Shown here: one piece after another, positions 45,544 to 54,266 of the stretch | Layout of the letters: each line of letters starts with the position of its first letter | Position numbering within the stretch: position 1 is the stretch's first letter | Assembly (NCBI GenBank): GCA_017514685.1 | Contig: JAFWJN010000025.1 | Span: 31,251-95,250 of the forward strand | Reading direction: 5' to 3' | Source of the DNA: Clostridia bacterium | GTDB lineage: Bacteria > Bacillota > Clostridia > Christensenellales > CAG-138 | Length of the DNA: 64,000 bases | Program-made: the position numbers and the translations under genes | Notes under the pieces: generated by a model | The model's database searches: none | What the model saw: only the letters and a program-made list of their open reading frames with translations | Told to the model about the DNA's origin: nothing

Positions 45544-47676
45544 TTATCCGAGCAGATGAACAAGCGCAATCAGACCGGAGAAGACAATCGAAACTGTTGC
45601 GCAAAGCTTGATCAGAATGTTCAGAGAAGGACCGGAAGTATCTTTGAACGGATCGCCGATTGTGTCACCGACAACAGCAGCTTTGAAGGGCTTGCTGCCT
45701 TTTCCTCCAAAGTGACCTTCTTCAATGTACTTCTTGGCGTTGTCCCATGCGCCACCAGCATTGGACATGAAGACTGAAAGAGCAAAACCGGCAACAGATA
45801 CACCAGAAAGAAGACCGACAACTCCTGTTGGCCCCAGGAGAAGTCCGGTGATAATCGGAACCGCGACAGCCATGACAGCAGGAACGACCATTTCCTTCAG
45901 GGCGCTGTGCGTGCAAATGGTGATGCACTGGGCATATTCCGGAGTAGCTTCACCTTCTAAAATACCGGGAATTTCACGGAACTGTCGTCTGACCTCAATT
46001 ACGACCTTCTGTGCAGCGCGTTCCACGCCGTTCATAGTGACAGCTGCGAACACAAAGACAAGCATTGCTCCAATAAACATACCAATCAGAACGGTAGGAT
46101 TAATAATAGAAAAGTTCAGGATGGCATCCGTTTTCGACTGTATGATATTGACATATGAAACCAGCAGGGCAAGCGACGTTAGAGATGCGGAACCGATTGC
46201 GAATCCTTTTCCGGTCGCGGCGGTCGTATTGCCCAAAGAATCAAGAGCATCGGTGCGTTCACGAACAATGGGGTCCAGACCGGACATCTGAGCAATGCCG
46301 CCGGCGTTATCGGCAACAGGACCGTAAGCATCTGTTGCAAGAGTGATTCCGAGCGTGGAAAGCATGCCTACACCTGCAATGCCGATGCCGTATAAACCGC
46401 GGTTAAATGACTGGAGAAAATGACCGTTTCCGTCTACAATTGCGTTGGTACCGCCGGAGCAGTAATAACTAACCAGAACCGCAGCGCACACAATCAGAAT
46501 GGAAGTCAGAGCAGATTCCATACCGAGAGAGATACCGCCGATGACGATGGTTGCATAGCCAGCCTGGGAAGTTGCAGCCAGATCACGTGTCGGGCGATAG
46601 GATTCAGATGTAAAGTATTCGGTAAAGAAACCAATCAGACAACCTGCAATCAGACCGCAGAGGATGGAAATATAGATTCCAAGCCAGTTGGACCCTTCCA
46701 CATTACGGAAAATAAAGTATGTAAGAGGAAGCGCAGCGACAGCGGAAAGGATTGCAGCTGTATAGGTGCCGGTGCGGAGTGTGCGGAGAAGAGCAATCTG
46801 GGAAGCGCCTTCCTTAACGCGGACGAGCCTTGCACCAATCACGGAGCAGACAATGCCGGCAACAGCAAGGCATAAGGGGAGAAACATCCCTTCAAATCCA
46901 TAGCCGCAGATCGCAGATAGGGCGAATGTCGCAAGGATGCTGCCTACATAGGATTCATAAAGGTCGGCGCCCATACCGGCAACGTCACCGACATTATCAC
47001 CGACGTTGTCTGCAATGGTTGCGGGGTTGCGTGGATCATCTTCCGGAATCTTCTTTTCAACTTTGCCGACAAGGTCAGCACCGACATCAGCTGCTTTTGT
47101 ATAGATTCCACCGCCTACGCGGGCAAAAAGAGCCATAAAGGAAGCGCCCATTCCGTTCATAACCATGATATTTCCAATGGTATATGCATCCGTTATTCCA
47201 AAGATATAGCGAAGCAGAAAGTACCAGATGGAGATATCAAGCAGACCAAGTCCGACAACAGTAAAGCCCATGACGGAGCCTGCAGAGAAAGCAACATTTA
47301 GACCACGGTTCAAGCCCTCGGAAGCAGCCTGTGCAGTACGGGAGTTTGCATGCGTTGCAATTTTCATACCGATATAACCTGCAAGAAGGGACCAAAGACC
47401 GCCGGAAATAAAAGCGAACGGGGTAAATTGTGACAGAAGCTGTCCTTTGGAAACAAAAGCCATGACTGCAAGAATGACAAACACAATGGCGAAGACAGGG
47501 AGTATCGTTTTATACTGTCTTTTCAGATAAGCGTTTGCACCTTCGCGGATTGCGCCTGCAATCTGCTTCATTTTGTCTGTTCCTTCCGGGAACTTCATGA
47601 CTTTTCTTGCTTGCAGCAGGGCATAGATGCCTGCCAGTGCTGCGCCTGCGAATCCAATCCAGAATAAGTTTTCCAT
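45544..47676 (-). CDS. hppA: Membrane-bound pyrophosphatase, K+-dependent, probably Na+-pumping
   Basis: 710 residues, about sixteen membrane helices. It hydrolyses pyrophosphate and pumps Na+ or H+ out, recovering energy from biosynthesis. The substrate site is complete: DVGADLVGKVEKKIPEDDPR, then NPATIADNVGDNVGD, and near the end GDTIGDPFKDTSGPS. In GNTTAATGKG the key positions are Ala486 and Gly489, the residues of the K+-dependent class; the K+-independent class has Lys there. K+-dependent forms from Clostridia are mostly Na+ pumps, so that is inferred. Monocistronic: its own terminator, and a promoter with a LacI-type operator upstream. Confidence 0.95.
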   Translation of the reverse strand: MENLFWIGFAGAALAGIYALLQARKVMKFPEGTDKMKQIAGAIREGANAYLKRQYKTILPVFAIVFVILAVMAFVSKGQLLSQFTPFAFISGGLWSLLAGYIGMKIATHANSRTAQAASEGLNRGLNVAFSAGSVMGFTVVGLGLLDISIWYFLLRYIFGITDAYTIGNIMVMNGMGASFMALFARVGGGIYTKAADVGADLVGKVEKKIPEDDPRNPATIADNVGDNVGDVAGMGADLYESYVGSILATFALSAICGYGFEGMFLPLCLAVAGIVCSVIGARLVRVKEGASQIALLRTLRTGTYTAAILSAVAALPLTYFIFRNVEGSNWLGIYISILCGLIAGCLIGFFTEYFTSESYRPTRDLAATSQAGYATIVIGGISLGMESALTSILIVCAAVLVSYYCSGGTNAIVDGNGHFLQSFNRGLYGIGIAGVGMLSTLGITLATDAYGPVADNAGGIAQMSGLDPIVRERTDALDSLGNTTAATGKGFAIGSASLTSLALLVSYVNIIQSKTDAILNFSIINPTVLIGMFIGAMLVFVFAAVTMNGVERAAQKVVIEVRRQFREIPGILEGEATPEYAQCITICTHSALKEMVVPAVMAVAVPIITGLLLGPTGVVGLLSGVSVAGFALSVFMSNAGGAWDNAKKYIEEGHFGGKGSKPFKAAVVGDTIGDPFKDTSGPSLNILIKLCATVSIVFSGLIALVHLLG

Positions 47677-47774
47677 AGTAACCTCTCTTTTTGTAGAATT
47701 GGGAGAAAATCCCGTGTCCTGTTGTTCTCAAAGCGGAACGATAAATGTGGAAAATATCGAACCGAAACTATTAA

Positions 47775-47804
47775 ATTATCAAATATAATCACCTTGCTAC
47801 GCAA
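47775..47804 (-). promoter_or_regulatory. Probable hppA promoter overlapping a LacI-type operator
   Basis: Minus strand TTGCGT (47804-47799), 18-bp spacer, GATAAT (47780-47775). The -35 forms one half of the palindrome at 47799-47814. The leader of about 90 bases has a GGGA/TCCC hairpin near 47701-47713. Confidence 0.55.
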
Positions 47805-47814
47805 ACGTTTGCGT
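47799..47814. promoter_or_regulatory. LacI-family operator at the hppA promoter
   Basis: Perfect 16-bp palindrome ACGCAAACGTTTGCGT with the central CG of LacI/GalR-family sites. It equals the E. coli PurR box consensus, but it is read here only as a LacI-family site; no regulator gene of that type is in the window. Confidence 0.75.
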
Positions 47815-47826
47815 TTGAAAAGAAAT

Positions 47827-47967
47827 GGCTCTGCTCCTTATATAGAAGCCATATCTTTCAGGAAAGAATTGCCCGTGCTGCAGTGATCTCCCAAAAGCAT
47901 GACATCAATATGGAATGCTCTGCCAGATTGAGAAGAGGAGGAAAGAATGCCCGTAAGGAGCAGAGCC
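47827..47967. repeat. 141-bp element bounded by 14-bp inverted repeats
   Basis: GGCTCTGCTCCTTA at 47827-47840 is exactly the reverse complement of 47954-47967. Inside are two direct repeats, AGGAAAGAATTGCCCGT (47860-47876) and AGGAAAGAATGCCCGT (47939-47954). On the plus strand a nine-codon frame (MPVRSRAAH, 47948-47977) has the ribosome site GAGGAGG. No other coding sequence is seen in 47677-48082, the only gap over 300 bases. Confidence 0.6.
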
Positions 47968-47973
47968 GCTCAT

Positions 47974-47997
47974 TGATTCGTAAACGTTTACGAATCA
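47974..47997. promoter_or_regulatory. 24-bp perfect palindrome, second LacI-type operator
   Basis: Each arm is TGATTCGTAAAC, meeting at the CG centre; no mismatch over 24 bp. Its centre is 179 bp from that of the operator at 47799-47814, about 17 helical turns, so the two could be bridged by one protein. Confidence 0.7.
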
Positions 47998-48082
47998 GAC
48001 TGGAAGAATAACAGGCGCCTGGTGTTGATAAGATGGATACAGCAGACGCCTGCTAAAAGAGATTAAGCGTCCTGAAAAAGGA

Positions 48083-51000
48083 TCATTTCGCAATCTTTTT
48101 CCGATAACGTATGATTGCGGCTACAAGTATGATCACAGCGATTGTCAGGATCCCAAGACAGATCCACAGACCGGTACGTCCTTTTTGCGCAGGTTCAGGG
48201 GCGGGGGATGGATCGGCCGGCTTGGGTTCTGGTTCGTTCTGCTGAGGGACGGTTGTAGCATCCGGTACAGCTGGTTCTGTGACGTCGTCAGATGTCTTTT
48301 CAGGAGATTTCACTTCTTTTTCAAGTGTGAACGAATCTACAACGTTATAGACGGAACAACTTGCTTTGGATGCTGCAGCAGAGGAAGCTCTCTGATAGAC
48401 GGTGACAGTGATACTGCCCTCTGCAACTTCCACATGGGCAAGATACTGACGCGGATCTGAAATGCCTCCTGTCTGGAACTGAAGAATATCATCGATCTCA
48501 CCGCCGTAATCATCGAACTTGGGTCCCATGGGGCTGATGGTTATAAACGTAGTTGCTTCTCCGAGTTCTTTTGCATTTCCTTCTCCGTCAACAGTCGCAC
48601 GGAAATAATTGTGAATATGACCGTTGAAGAAGAGATCGACATCTAGCTCATCACACATTTGTTCCAGAAAAGCGGTTGCCTCCGGGTCTTTCTGTACGAG
48701 TCCGGCATGGCCTAAGATAATACGCCAGTTGCATCCGGAAGATTCGAAAATTTCTTTCGCCCATTCCTTCTGCATTTGATAGAAATTCATTTTATCGTTC
48801 TGCGCGTTCGCACCGTCGATTCCCGTGTAAGGTTCAGTATTGAGCGTTATGAAGCATACATCGCCAACAATGAAAGCGGAAGTCGATTCGGCCAGCATCG
48901 CATCGTCGATACCGTCAGGAAGATTTGTACGGCCTTTAAAATGCGTATAAACAACATCACCTTTTGATTCATGATTCCCGGGAGCAAATGCAGTTAAAGT
49001 ACTCGCGTAGATATCTCCTATCGTATCATACATGAAACTCCATTCGGCCATTGTATCGTCTTCCGTCAGATCGCCGACATTGGCAACAAAATCCGGATGG
49101 ATCGTATCTTTCAGGAATGTATTGGCTGTCTGCAAGTAGGTCTTGTATCCTTCTTCGTTCGTAGACTGGAGGTCGGAGATGACGATGAAGGAGAATGGAT
49201 CGCTGTCAGGCAGAGTTGTGAAGCTGTAGACTTTACTGAAATAATCAGTTTTGCCATCATTAGTGACAGCCATATATTCATACTCGGTCTGCGGCTCCAG
49301 ACCATCGAGATCGACAGAATAGCTTGTGAAACTTCCGCGGTCTCCGCGAACTTCCGCACGGTACTGCTCGGTAACGGGGACTGACTGCTCCCACGAAGAA
49401 GCGCCCGCTTTCCGGATTTTCAGTTCGGATGTCAGTCCTTCTGCATCCGTAATCCAGTTAAAGAGAACCTGCGAGAAGGTTTTTCCAGGGGTCAGAGTGA
49501 GCTGCTCAGGAGCATACCTGGATGCGGAGGAAACGACATTGAGCTGCATGGATCCCTCCGAAGGGAACCGAAGGACATCATCATCTTCACCATAAGTTAC
49601 AGAAACTCTGTAGTAAAGTTTTCCAACTGCATCAGCCGGAATGGATCCGGTGAGTTCGCTGCCGGAAACGGTCATGGGAACGGAAGAGGTAAATTTGGAA
49701 GGATCTTTGGAGGAACCGTATTCAATCACGCCTGTTTTTAGTTCCTCTCCTTCCGGGAGTCTGACAAATGCAGAAATAAGAGCAACATCGTTTTCGTACG
49801 CGTCGTTGATCATCGGTTCAGTTAGGCGGAGGACCGGTTTCCTGAAAACCAGATCCGTATTGATCCGCTCCGCCAGATCGATGATACCGGCAAAACCGCT
49901 GATCATAGGATATCCGTTATCTTCCTCGCCGACCCAGCTCCATACAGATTCAAAATCCCAGCCAAGAAGGTCAGTATACAGGGACTTTGATTTCAGTTCA
50001 GCGGCAGAAACATCTGTGAATGAGGCGATTTTTGGATGATCGCTTGCTACACCGCCTAAAAGTCTGGAGCCTTCCCAGACATAATTGTTATGAATGTGCG
50101 ATCCGCTGTCCCCTCCGAAGCTTCCGCAGAGCAGGCCGGTATTTGTACTGGCATCACCGCCGTCAATTTTGGTTAGAAGCATGACGTTGTTGTCAACTGC
50201 AATACCGCCTTTCAGATTCCCGACGAGACCGCCGATGCTGTCGGCATCTTCTCCGAGAACCGTGATGGAACCGCCGGCAAAGCAATTGACCACCTGGCCG
50301 CCGCCGGAACTGGATGCGGTGATTCCTCCGGCAGCACCGTTTTCATTCCCTTTTCCATGAACGAGAATATCCGCATAAGCGACGCAGTTTCTTGCGATAC
50401 CGTAATAGCCGTTGTCGTTGCGTTTGATTTTACCGGCAAGTCCGCCTGCTGTTTTTTCCTGACAGTCTATCGTGCCGGTGCATACGATATTATCCGCATC
50501 ACCGTAAAGAGAACCGCACAGGATACCGCAGGAGGCGAGACCTTCGATCCGGGCATCCCAAATAGCAAGGTTTTTTGCATAACCTTCGCCGAAATCATGT
50601 CCGATATTTCCGAACAGACCGCAGTATTTACTACCGCGGCGGACAACTCTGAGGTTACGTATAACGTGATATTGCCCGTCAAGAGTTCCGAAGAACGCAC
50701 AATGGATTCCTTCTTCCTCCTTTTCATCCGCAAGAGCGGCAATCGGAGGAATGTAGCCTGCGGTTTGCAAACCTGTTTTTTCGGTCAGAATCTCACCGAT
50801 AGCTGCATTGAGAGAAACCATATCAAGATCGTTGACCAGAACATAGAAACCATTGCAAGGAGCATCCGGAGCACCGTCGCCATTTGAATCCTCGGGTTTC
50901 CAGATACCTGTCATAAAAAGAAGCTGTTCGGGGGTTGAGATTTCATAACGGTTCAGATCAGGATTATAAGCAGGAGGGACGGCTCCCAGTTCAGTAAGAA

Positions 51001-51127
51001 CTTCAACAGACCAATAATCCTGTTCCCACCAGTTGGAAACATTATCTTCCGCATACGTGATATATGGCGGTAACACCGTAAGTATTAGGAGCAACGAAAG
51101 AAAAAACATAAAGAACCGTTTTTTCAT
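48083..51127 (-). CDS. Membrane-anchored metallophosphoesterase with GLUG and PAP-N domains
   Basis: 1014 residues from ATG 51127 (MKKRFFMFFLSLLL); the longer open frame is in the upstream gene's terminator. Order: signal peptide (1-25), a beta-helical GLUG-repeat region (about 140-400; AGGLAGKIKRN, IGGLVGNLKGG), a linker beta domain, a fibronectin-like purple-acid-phosphatase N-terminal domain (about 520-635), the calcineurin-like phosphoesterase domain (about 640-880), a Pro-rich stalk and a C-terminal membrane helix with basic tail. Metal-site motifs: SDLQS, ANVGDLTEDD, PGNHES, LGHAGL and NGHIHN. DxQ takes the place of the common DxH. It probably releases phosphate from organic esters at the cell surface. 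Substrate unknown. Confidence 0.88.
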   Translation of the reverse strand: MKKRFFMFFLSLLLILTVLPPYITYAEDNVSNWWEQDYWSVEVLTELGAVPPAYNPDLNRYEISTPEQLLFMTGIWKPEDSNGDGAPDAPCNGFYVLVNDLDMVSLNAAIGEILTEKTGLQTAGYIPPIAALADEKEEEGIHCAFFGTLDGQYHVIRNLRVVRRGSKYCGLFGNIGHDFGEGYAKNLAIWDARIEGLASCGILCGSLYGDADNIVCTGTIDCQEKTAGGLAGKIKRNDNGYYGIARNCVAYADILVHGKGNENGAAGGITASSSGGGQVVNCFAGGSITVLGEDADSIGGLVGNLKGGIAVDNNVMLLTKIDGGDASTNTGLLCGSFGGDSGSHIHNNYVWEGSRLLGGVASDHPKIASFTDVSAAELKSKSLYTDLLGWDFESVWSWVGEEDNGYPMISGFAGIIDLAERINTDLVFRKPVLRLTEPMINDAYENDVALISAFVRLPEGEELKTGVIEYGSSKDPSKFTSSVPMTVSGSELTGSIPADAVGKLYYRVSVTYGEDDDVLRFPSEGSMQLNVVSSASRYAPEQLTLTPGKTFSQVLFNWITDAEGLTSELKIRKAGASSWEQSVPVTEQYRAEVRGDRGSFTSYSVDLDGLEPQTEYEYMAVTNDGKTDYFSKVYSFTTLPDSDPFSFIVISDLQSTNEEGYKTYLQTANTFLKDTIHPDFVANVGDLTEDDTMAEWSFMYDTIGDIYASTLTAFAPGNHESKGDVVYTHFKGRTNLPDGIDDAMLAESTSAFIVGDVCFITLNTEPYTGIDGANAQNDKMNFYQMQKEWAKEIFESSGCNWRIILGHAGLVQKDPEATAFLEQMCDELDVDLFFNGHIHNYFRATVDGEGNAKELGEATTFITISPMGPKFDDYGGEIDDILQFQTGGISDPRQYLAHVEVAEGSITVTVYQRASSAAASKASCSVYNVVDSFTLEKEVKSPEKTSDDVTEPAVPDATTVPQQNEPEPKPADPSPAPEPAQKGRTGLWICLGILTIAVIILVAAIIRYRKKIAK

Positions 51128-51159
51128 AGAGGCCTCTTTTCTATACCGCTGGATAGGGA

Positions 51160-51200
51160 AAAAGCAATGTGGAGGCGATCGGAGTGGACCGCGCTCCACA
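51160..51200 (-). terminator. Probable terminator of the four-repeat lipoprotein gene
   Basis: Minus strand arms TGTGGAG (51200-51194) and CTCCACA (51174-51168) with a structured loop, then TTGCTTTTT. It separates the lipoprotein gene from the phosphoesterase gene. Confidence 0.55.
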
Positions 51201-51221
51201 TAAGTCAATCAAATGAGTAAA

Positions 51222-53249
51222 TCAATTTGCAGGGACAAAACCATCGGAGGTCACACCTGCAGCGACAAATTCTGCAATCTTATTCAGATCCTTTTCTTTG
51301 GTGATCTCTTCAAATGACCAATCGTTGATATCTGCTTTGACTGTGATCTTGAAGTTATTACCGAGCGCAGAAGGAGCATTCCAGGTGAATTCCTCACCAT
51401 CTACAGTAACGATAGTGACAGACATTTTTTCGAGTTTCGCAGTCTCACGATAGAGGAAGAGAATAACCTCTTCACTGTCTTCGGGACCTTCACCCTCAGT
51501 TGGCAGGACTTCAGTCAGAACGTTTGCACCGCGATCTTCGTCGGTTGCATGGATGTAGACTTCCTTGAAGCCCTTACCGTAACGGTTCTTAAACTTAAGA
51601 CCGAGAGGAGTATATTCAACTGCTTCAGCAGCGGCTTCGGGAGCAGGCTCGGCAGCGGCAGCTTCCGGCATCACACCGTCAGTCGGTTCGCCCTTCGCGG
51701 CAAGTTCAGCCATAGCTGCGAGGTCGTCCGCATCATCAGTCTCCTTCTGCTTCCAGTCATCCATGGACTCTTTCAGAGTGATCGTGGTGTTTGCAGCAAG
51801 AACATCCTTCAATGCCCAGGTGACTTCTTCTTTCTCGTCGCCCGCATAACGGACGCACAGTTCCATTGCATCGAGTTTCGCAGTCTCGCGGAGTACATAC
51901 GCGTAAGCTTCATGCGGTTTGCCTTCCTTGGACTCATCTTCGGTAGGAAGTGATTCAACAACATTCTTCAGAACATTCTTGCCCTTGTCTTCACCGACAG
52001 GATAGAGGTAAACCTTTGCGATTTCACGGCCGGTCTTGTTCTTGATCAGCAGGGAAATACCGGTGTAACCTTCGGGAACAGCAGCGGCGGCAGGAGCTTC
52101 GGGAGCAGGTTCTGCGGGAGCTTCCGCAGCTGCGTTATCGAGCAACGGAGAAGCGTCGTGTGCAAGCTTCTGACGGGCAGCTTCAAGCGTTTCTGCATCG
52201 ACTGCAGGAGCTTCGCCGTATGTCGGATACCAGACGTCTGCAGACGCGCCTACGACTGTCATTTCATATGCAAGACGCTCATCCATCGGCATCTTGAGAT
52301 CATCATCGGCACCGTCATCATACTTGTATTCCCAGGTGTCCGGATCATCTGAGCTCTTCATGGAGATCTCGTTGATCTGATGACCGTCGCCATCGGGTTT
52401 GAACCATTCATCAGACTCGCCGGTGATGGTCGTGCCGTCGTCGAATACGAGATCAATCAGATATGTTTTGGCTTCAGGACGGAGGAAGAAGCTGAATACA
52501 TATTTGCCGCCTTCCTTGGCCTTGCCGGGAGCCCAGGTATCCAGTTTCACACCGGTGTTGGTGTACAGATACTGAACCATGTTGTTGTAGGACTTGGGAT
52601 CTCCGCCTTCTTCATAGAGATAGAACTCTTTGATGTTTTTGCCGGTCTTGTTCTTGACTTCGGCTGCAACTGCGACGTAGCCGGGGTATGTACGGTCGGC
52701 AGTCATGCCGAGCGCAACGGCGAGATCGATGGCTGCATGATCTTCTTCTTTGGTGGGCTCGATTTCCCAGTCATCTGCAGCAGTGCCTTTGAAGGAGATC
52801 TCGTCGTACATGTTCAGAGCGGAAGTCTTGGTGGCATTTGTACCATCTGCGTAGACAGCGGTAATTTCAAACTCAACACCTGCAGGACGGACAATGTAGA
52901 TGAACTTTTCATAATTGTCTTTGTCAGCATCCTTATCCTGCCAGCCAGGAAGGACAACACTGTTGCCTTTCTCTTCACCGACGGGGGTAATGTAGAGCTC
53001 GTTGATTGTTGCACCGGTCTTGTTCTTGAGCTGGAGACCGAGAGCGGCAAATACAGGTTCAGCTGCAGCGGGCTCTTCTGCTTTAGCCGGTTCCTCTGTT
53101 TTAGCCGGCTCTTCGGCTTTGGCAGGCTCTTCTGCCTTAGCCGGCTCTTCTGCCTTGGGTTCGTTTGCAGCAGGCGCCGGTGTGCTGGTGCAGGCGACTG
53201 CAGCAAAGACCATCATCAGAACGAGAACGATGGAAAGTACCTTTTTCAT
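51222..53249 (-). CDS. Lipoprotein with four copies of an unknown domain
   Basis: 675 residues. Signal peptide with lipobox AAVAC at about residue 20, an Ala/Lys/Glu/Pro spacer made of AKAEEP units (about 31-66), then four related domains beginning near residues 68, 192, 395 and 549. Each starts like LGLQLKNKTG, followed by IxELYI/YLYP, a PVGEEKG or ATDEDRG loop and a FxYxxRExAK-like strand, and ends with a DDW motif. A further Ala/Glu/Pro linker separates domains 2 and 3, and 3 and 4. I do not recognise the family. Surface location and repeated beta-type domains suggest binding to ligands or metals. It begins 59 bp after the MBL gene, with GAGGAGG before the ATG. Confidence 0.85.
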   Translation of the reverse strand: MKKVLSIVLVLMMVFAAVACTSTPAPAANEPKAEEPAKAEEPAKAEEPAKTEEPAKAEEPAAAEPVFAALGLQLKNKTGATINELYITPVGEEKGNSVVLPGWQDKDADKDNYEKFIYIVRPAGVEFEITAVYADGTNATKTSALNMYDEISFKGTAADDWEIEPTKEEDHAAIDLAVALGMTADRTYPGYVAVAAEVKNKTGKNIKEFYLYEEGGDPKSYNNMVQYLYTNTGVKLDTWAPGKAKEGGKYVFSFFLRPEAKTYLIDLVFDDGTTITGESDEWFKPDGDGHQINEISMKSSDDPDTWEYKYDDGADDDLKMPMDERLAYEMTVVGASADVWYPTYGEAPAVDAETLEAARQKLAHDASPLLDNAAAEAPAEPAPEAPAAAAVPEGYTGISLLIKNKTGREIAKVYLYPVGEDKGKNVLKNVVESLPTEDESKEGKPHEAYAYVLRETAKLDAMELCVRYAGDEKEEVTWALKDVLAANTTITLKESMDDWKQKETDDADDLAAMAELAAKGEPTDGVMPEAAAAEPAPEAAAEAVEYTPLGLKFKNRYGKGFKEVYIHATDEDRGANVLTEVLPTEGEGPEDSEEVILFLYRETAKLEKMSVTIVTVDGEEFTWNAPSALGNNFKITVKADINDWSFEEITKEKDLNKIAEFVAAGVTSDGFVPAN
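53055..53160 (-). repeat. 18-bp tandem repeat coding AKAEEP units
   Basis: Inside the lipoprotein gene, about five copies of an 18-base unit encode AKAEEP or AKTEEP. Such repeats can change in number by slippage and would alter the distance of the protein from the membrane. Confidence 0.8.
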
Positions 53250-53308
53250 AGTGTTCCTCCTCTTGATTATGTGTTATTGCACTCCGTATACGCGGAGGAT
53301 AAACCTGA

Positions 53309-54262
53309 TTACTCGATCTCACAGGTGATTTCACCCTCATCAGAGATCTCAAAGCGGATGCCGTTATATGTTGCAGCATCGAATGTAGGCATCGCACGGT
53401 TTTCCGTGCATAAAGCAACCGGAACTGTTTTCTGGACAAAAGCGAACGTTTCTGCGCTCGGCCGTTCCTTGCGAGCGTTCGGATCGTTCTGGCAGGAAAC
53501 GACTGCGTACCTGGGGTGAAGCCGAATCAATAGCGGCTCGGTGATTGATTTCCGGTCTCCGTGGTGCGGCAGTTTCAGAATGTCGCAGGAGGGAATTGGC
53601 TCGTTCTCCCAGTCAAACCCGTATCGGTCACCGGTCAGAAGCACATGCCGTCCGGCATAGATGAAACCAAGCATTAGGCTAGAGTGGTTTCTCTCCTTGG
53701 ATACGCGATAGCATTCATCATAGTCCACGGGTTCATTTCGGTAAAGACGGTTAAACACAGATTGCTGCCGAAGAATGATCTCATTTCGGGGAAGGTAGGT
53801 GGTCATTGTTAACCGATCAGAGAGAGCAATCTCCCCAGGGAAAGCGGTTTCAAGACAACAGCCCAGCTCTTTGGCACGTTCCGTAATATCCCGGAAGATG
53901 TTCAGCGCATAACACAGCCCGTTTACAGCCTTATCGGCAGATTCAAACGATTGTGCAACCCACTCAGCATCCTGAGGAGGGAGATTCAGAACAGTCAGCG
54001 ACTCAGTCGGGATCGCGTTCAGAATCCGGAGCGCGCCACCGATATGATCAATATGAAGATGCGTCAGAATCATTCGATCAAGATGATCAATACCGCGCGC
54101 TTTGAGATAATAGATCGCTTCTTTCCGGAGCGATCCCTGCTTTGGCTCCAGGTAAGGACGTCCGGCGTCAACAAGGATGTTATAATCACGTACGCCTTCG
54201 CGGAATTCACGAAGAAGAATGGCGTCACCGTCACCGACGTTGCAAAAGAATACTTCCAGCAT
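53309..54262 (-). CDS. ComEC-like metallo-beta-lactamase fold hydrolase
   Basis: 317 residues from ATG 54262 (MLEVFFCNVGDGDAILL). The longer frame overlaps the preceding gene. Zinc motifs of the metallo-beta-lactamase fold: THLHIDHIGG (HxHxDH), LTGDRYGFDWE and LPHHGDRKS. This arrangement is like the C-terminal hydrolase of ComEC and stand-alone relatives, some of which degrade DNA or phosphodiesters. There is no signal peptide. It follows the small membrane protein gene by four bases and belongs to the ABC/HAD operon by position. Function unproven. Confidence 0.85.
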   Translation of the reverse strand: MLEVFFCNVGDGDAILLREFREGVRDYNILVDAGRPYLEPKQGSLRKEAIYYLKARGIDHLDRMILTHLHIDHIGGALRILNAIPTESLTVLNLPPQDAEWVAQSFESADKAVNGLCYALNIFRDITERAKELGCCLETAFPGEIALSDRLTMTTYLPRNEIILRQQSVFNRLYRNEPVDYDECYRVSKERNHSSLMLGFIYAGRHVLLTGDRYGFDWENEPIPSCDILKLPHHGDRKSITEPLLIRLHPRYAVVSCQNDPNARKERPSAETFAFVQKTVPVALCTENRAMPTFDAATYNGIRFEISDEGEITCEIE

Positions 54263-54266
54263 GATT

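Noticed and set aside
47799-47814. Purine repressor (PurR) box
   Set aside because: The bases equal the E. coli PurR consensus, but the two regulated units (pyrophosphatase, phosphatase/importer) are not purine genes. Bacillota PurR is of another family, so only a LacI-family site is claimed.
47827-47967. Miniature transposon (MITE)
   Set aside because: Terminal inverted repeats are present, but no target-site duplication flanks them and no second copy was seen in the window.
53055-53160. CRISPR-like array
   Set aside because: Regular 18-bp units without spacers, in frame inside a lipoprotein gene; they code for AKAEEP.
52380-53519. A 379-residue plus-strand frame opposite the four-repeat lipoprotein
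   Set aside because: Mirror of the Ala/Glu-rich repeats; no ribosome site, and it runs into the MBL gene on the other strand.
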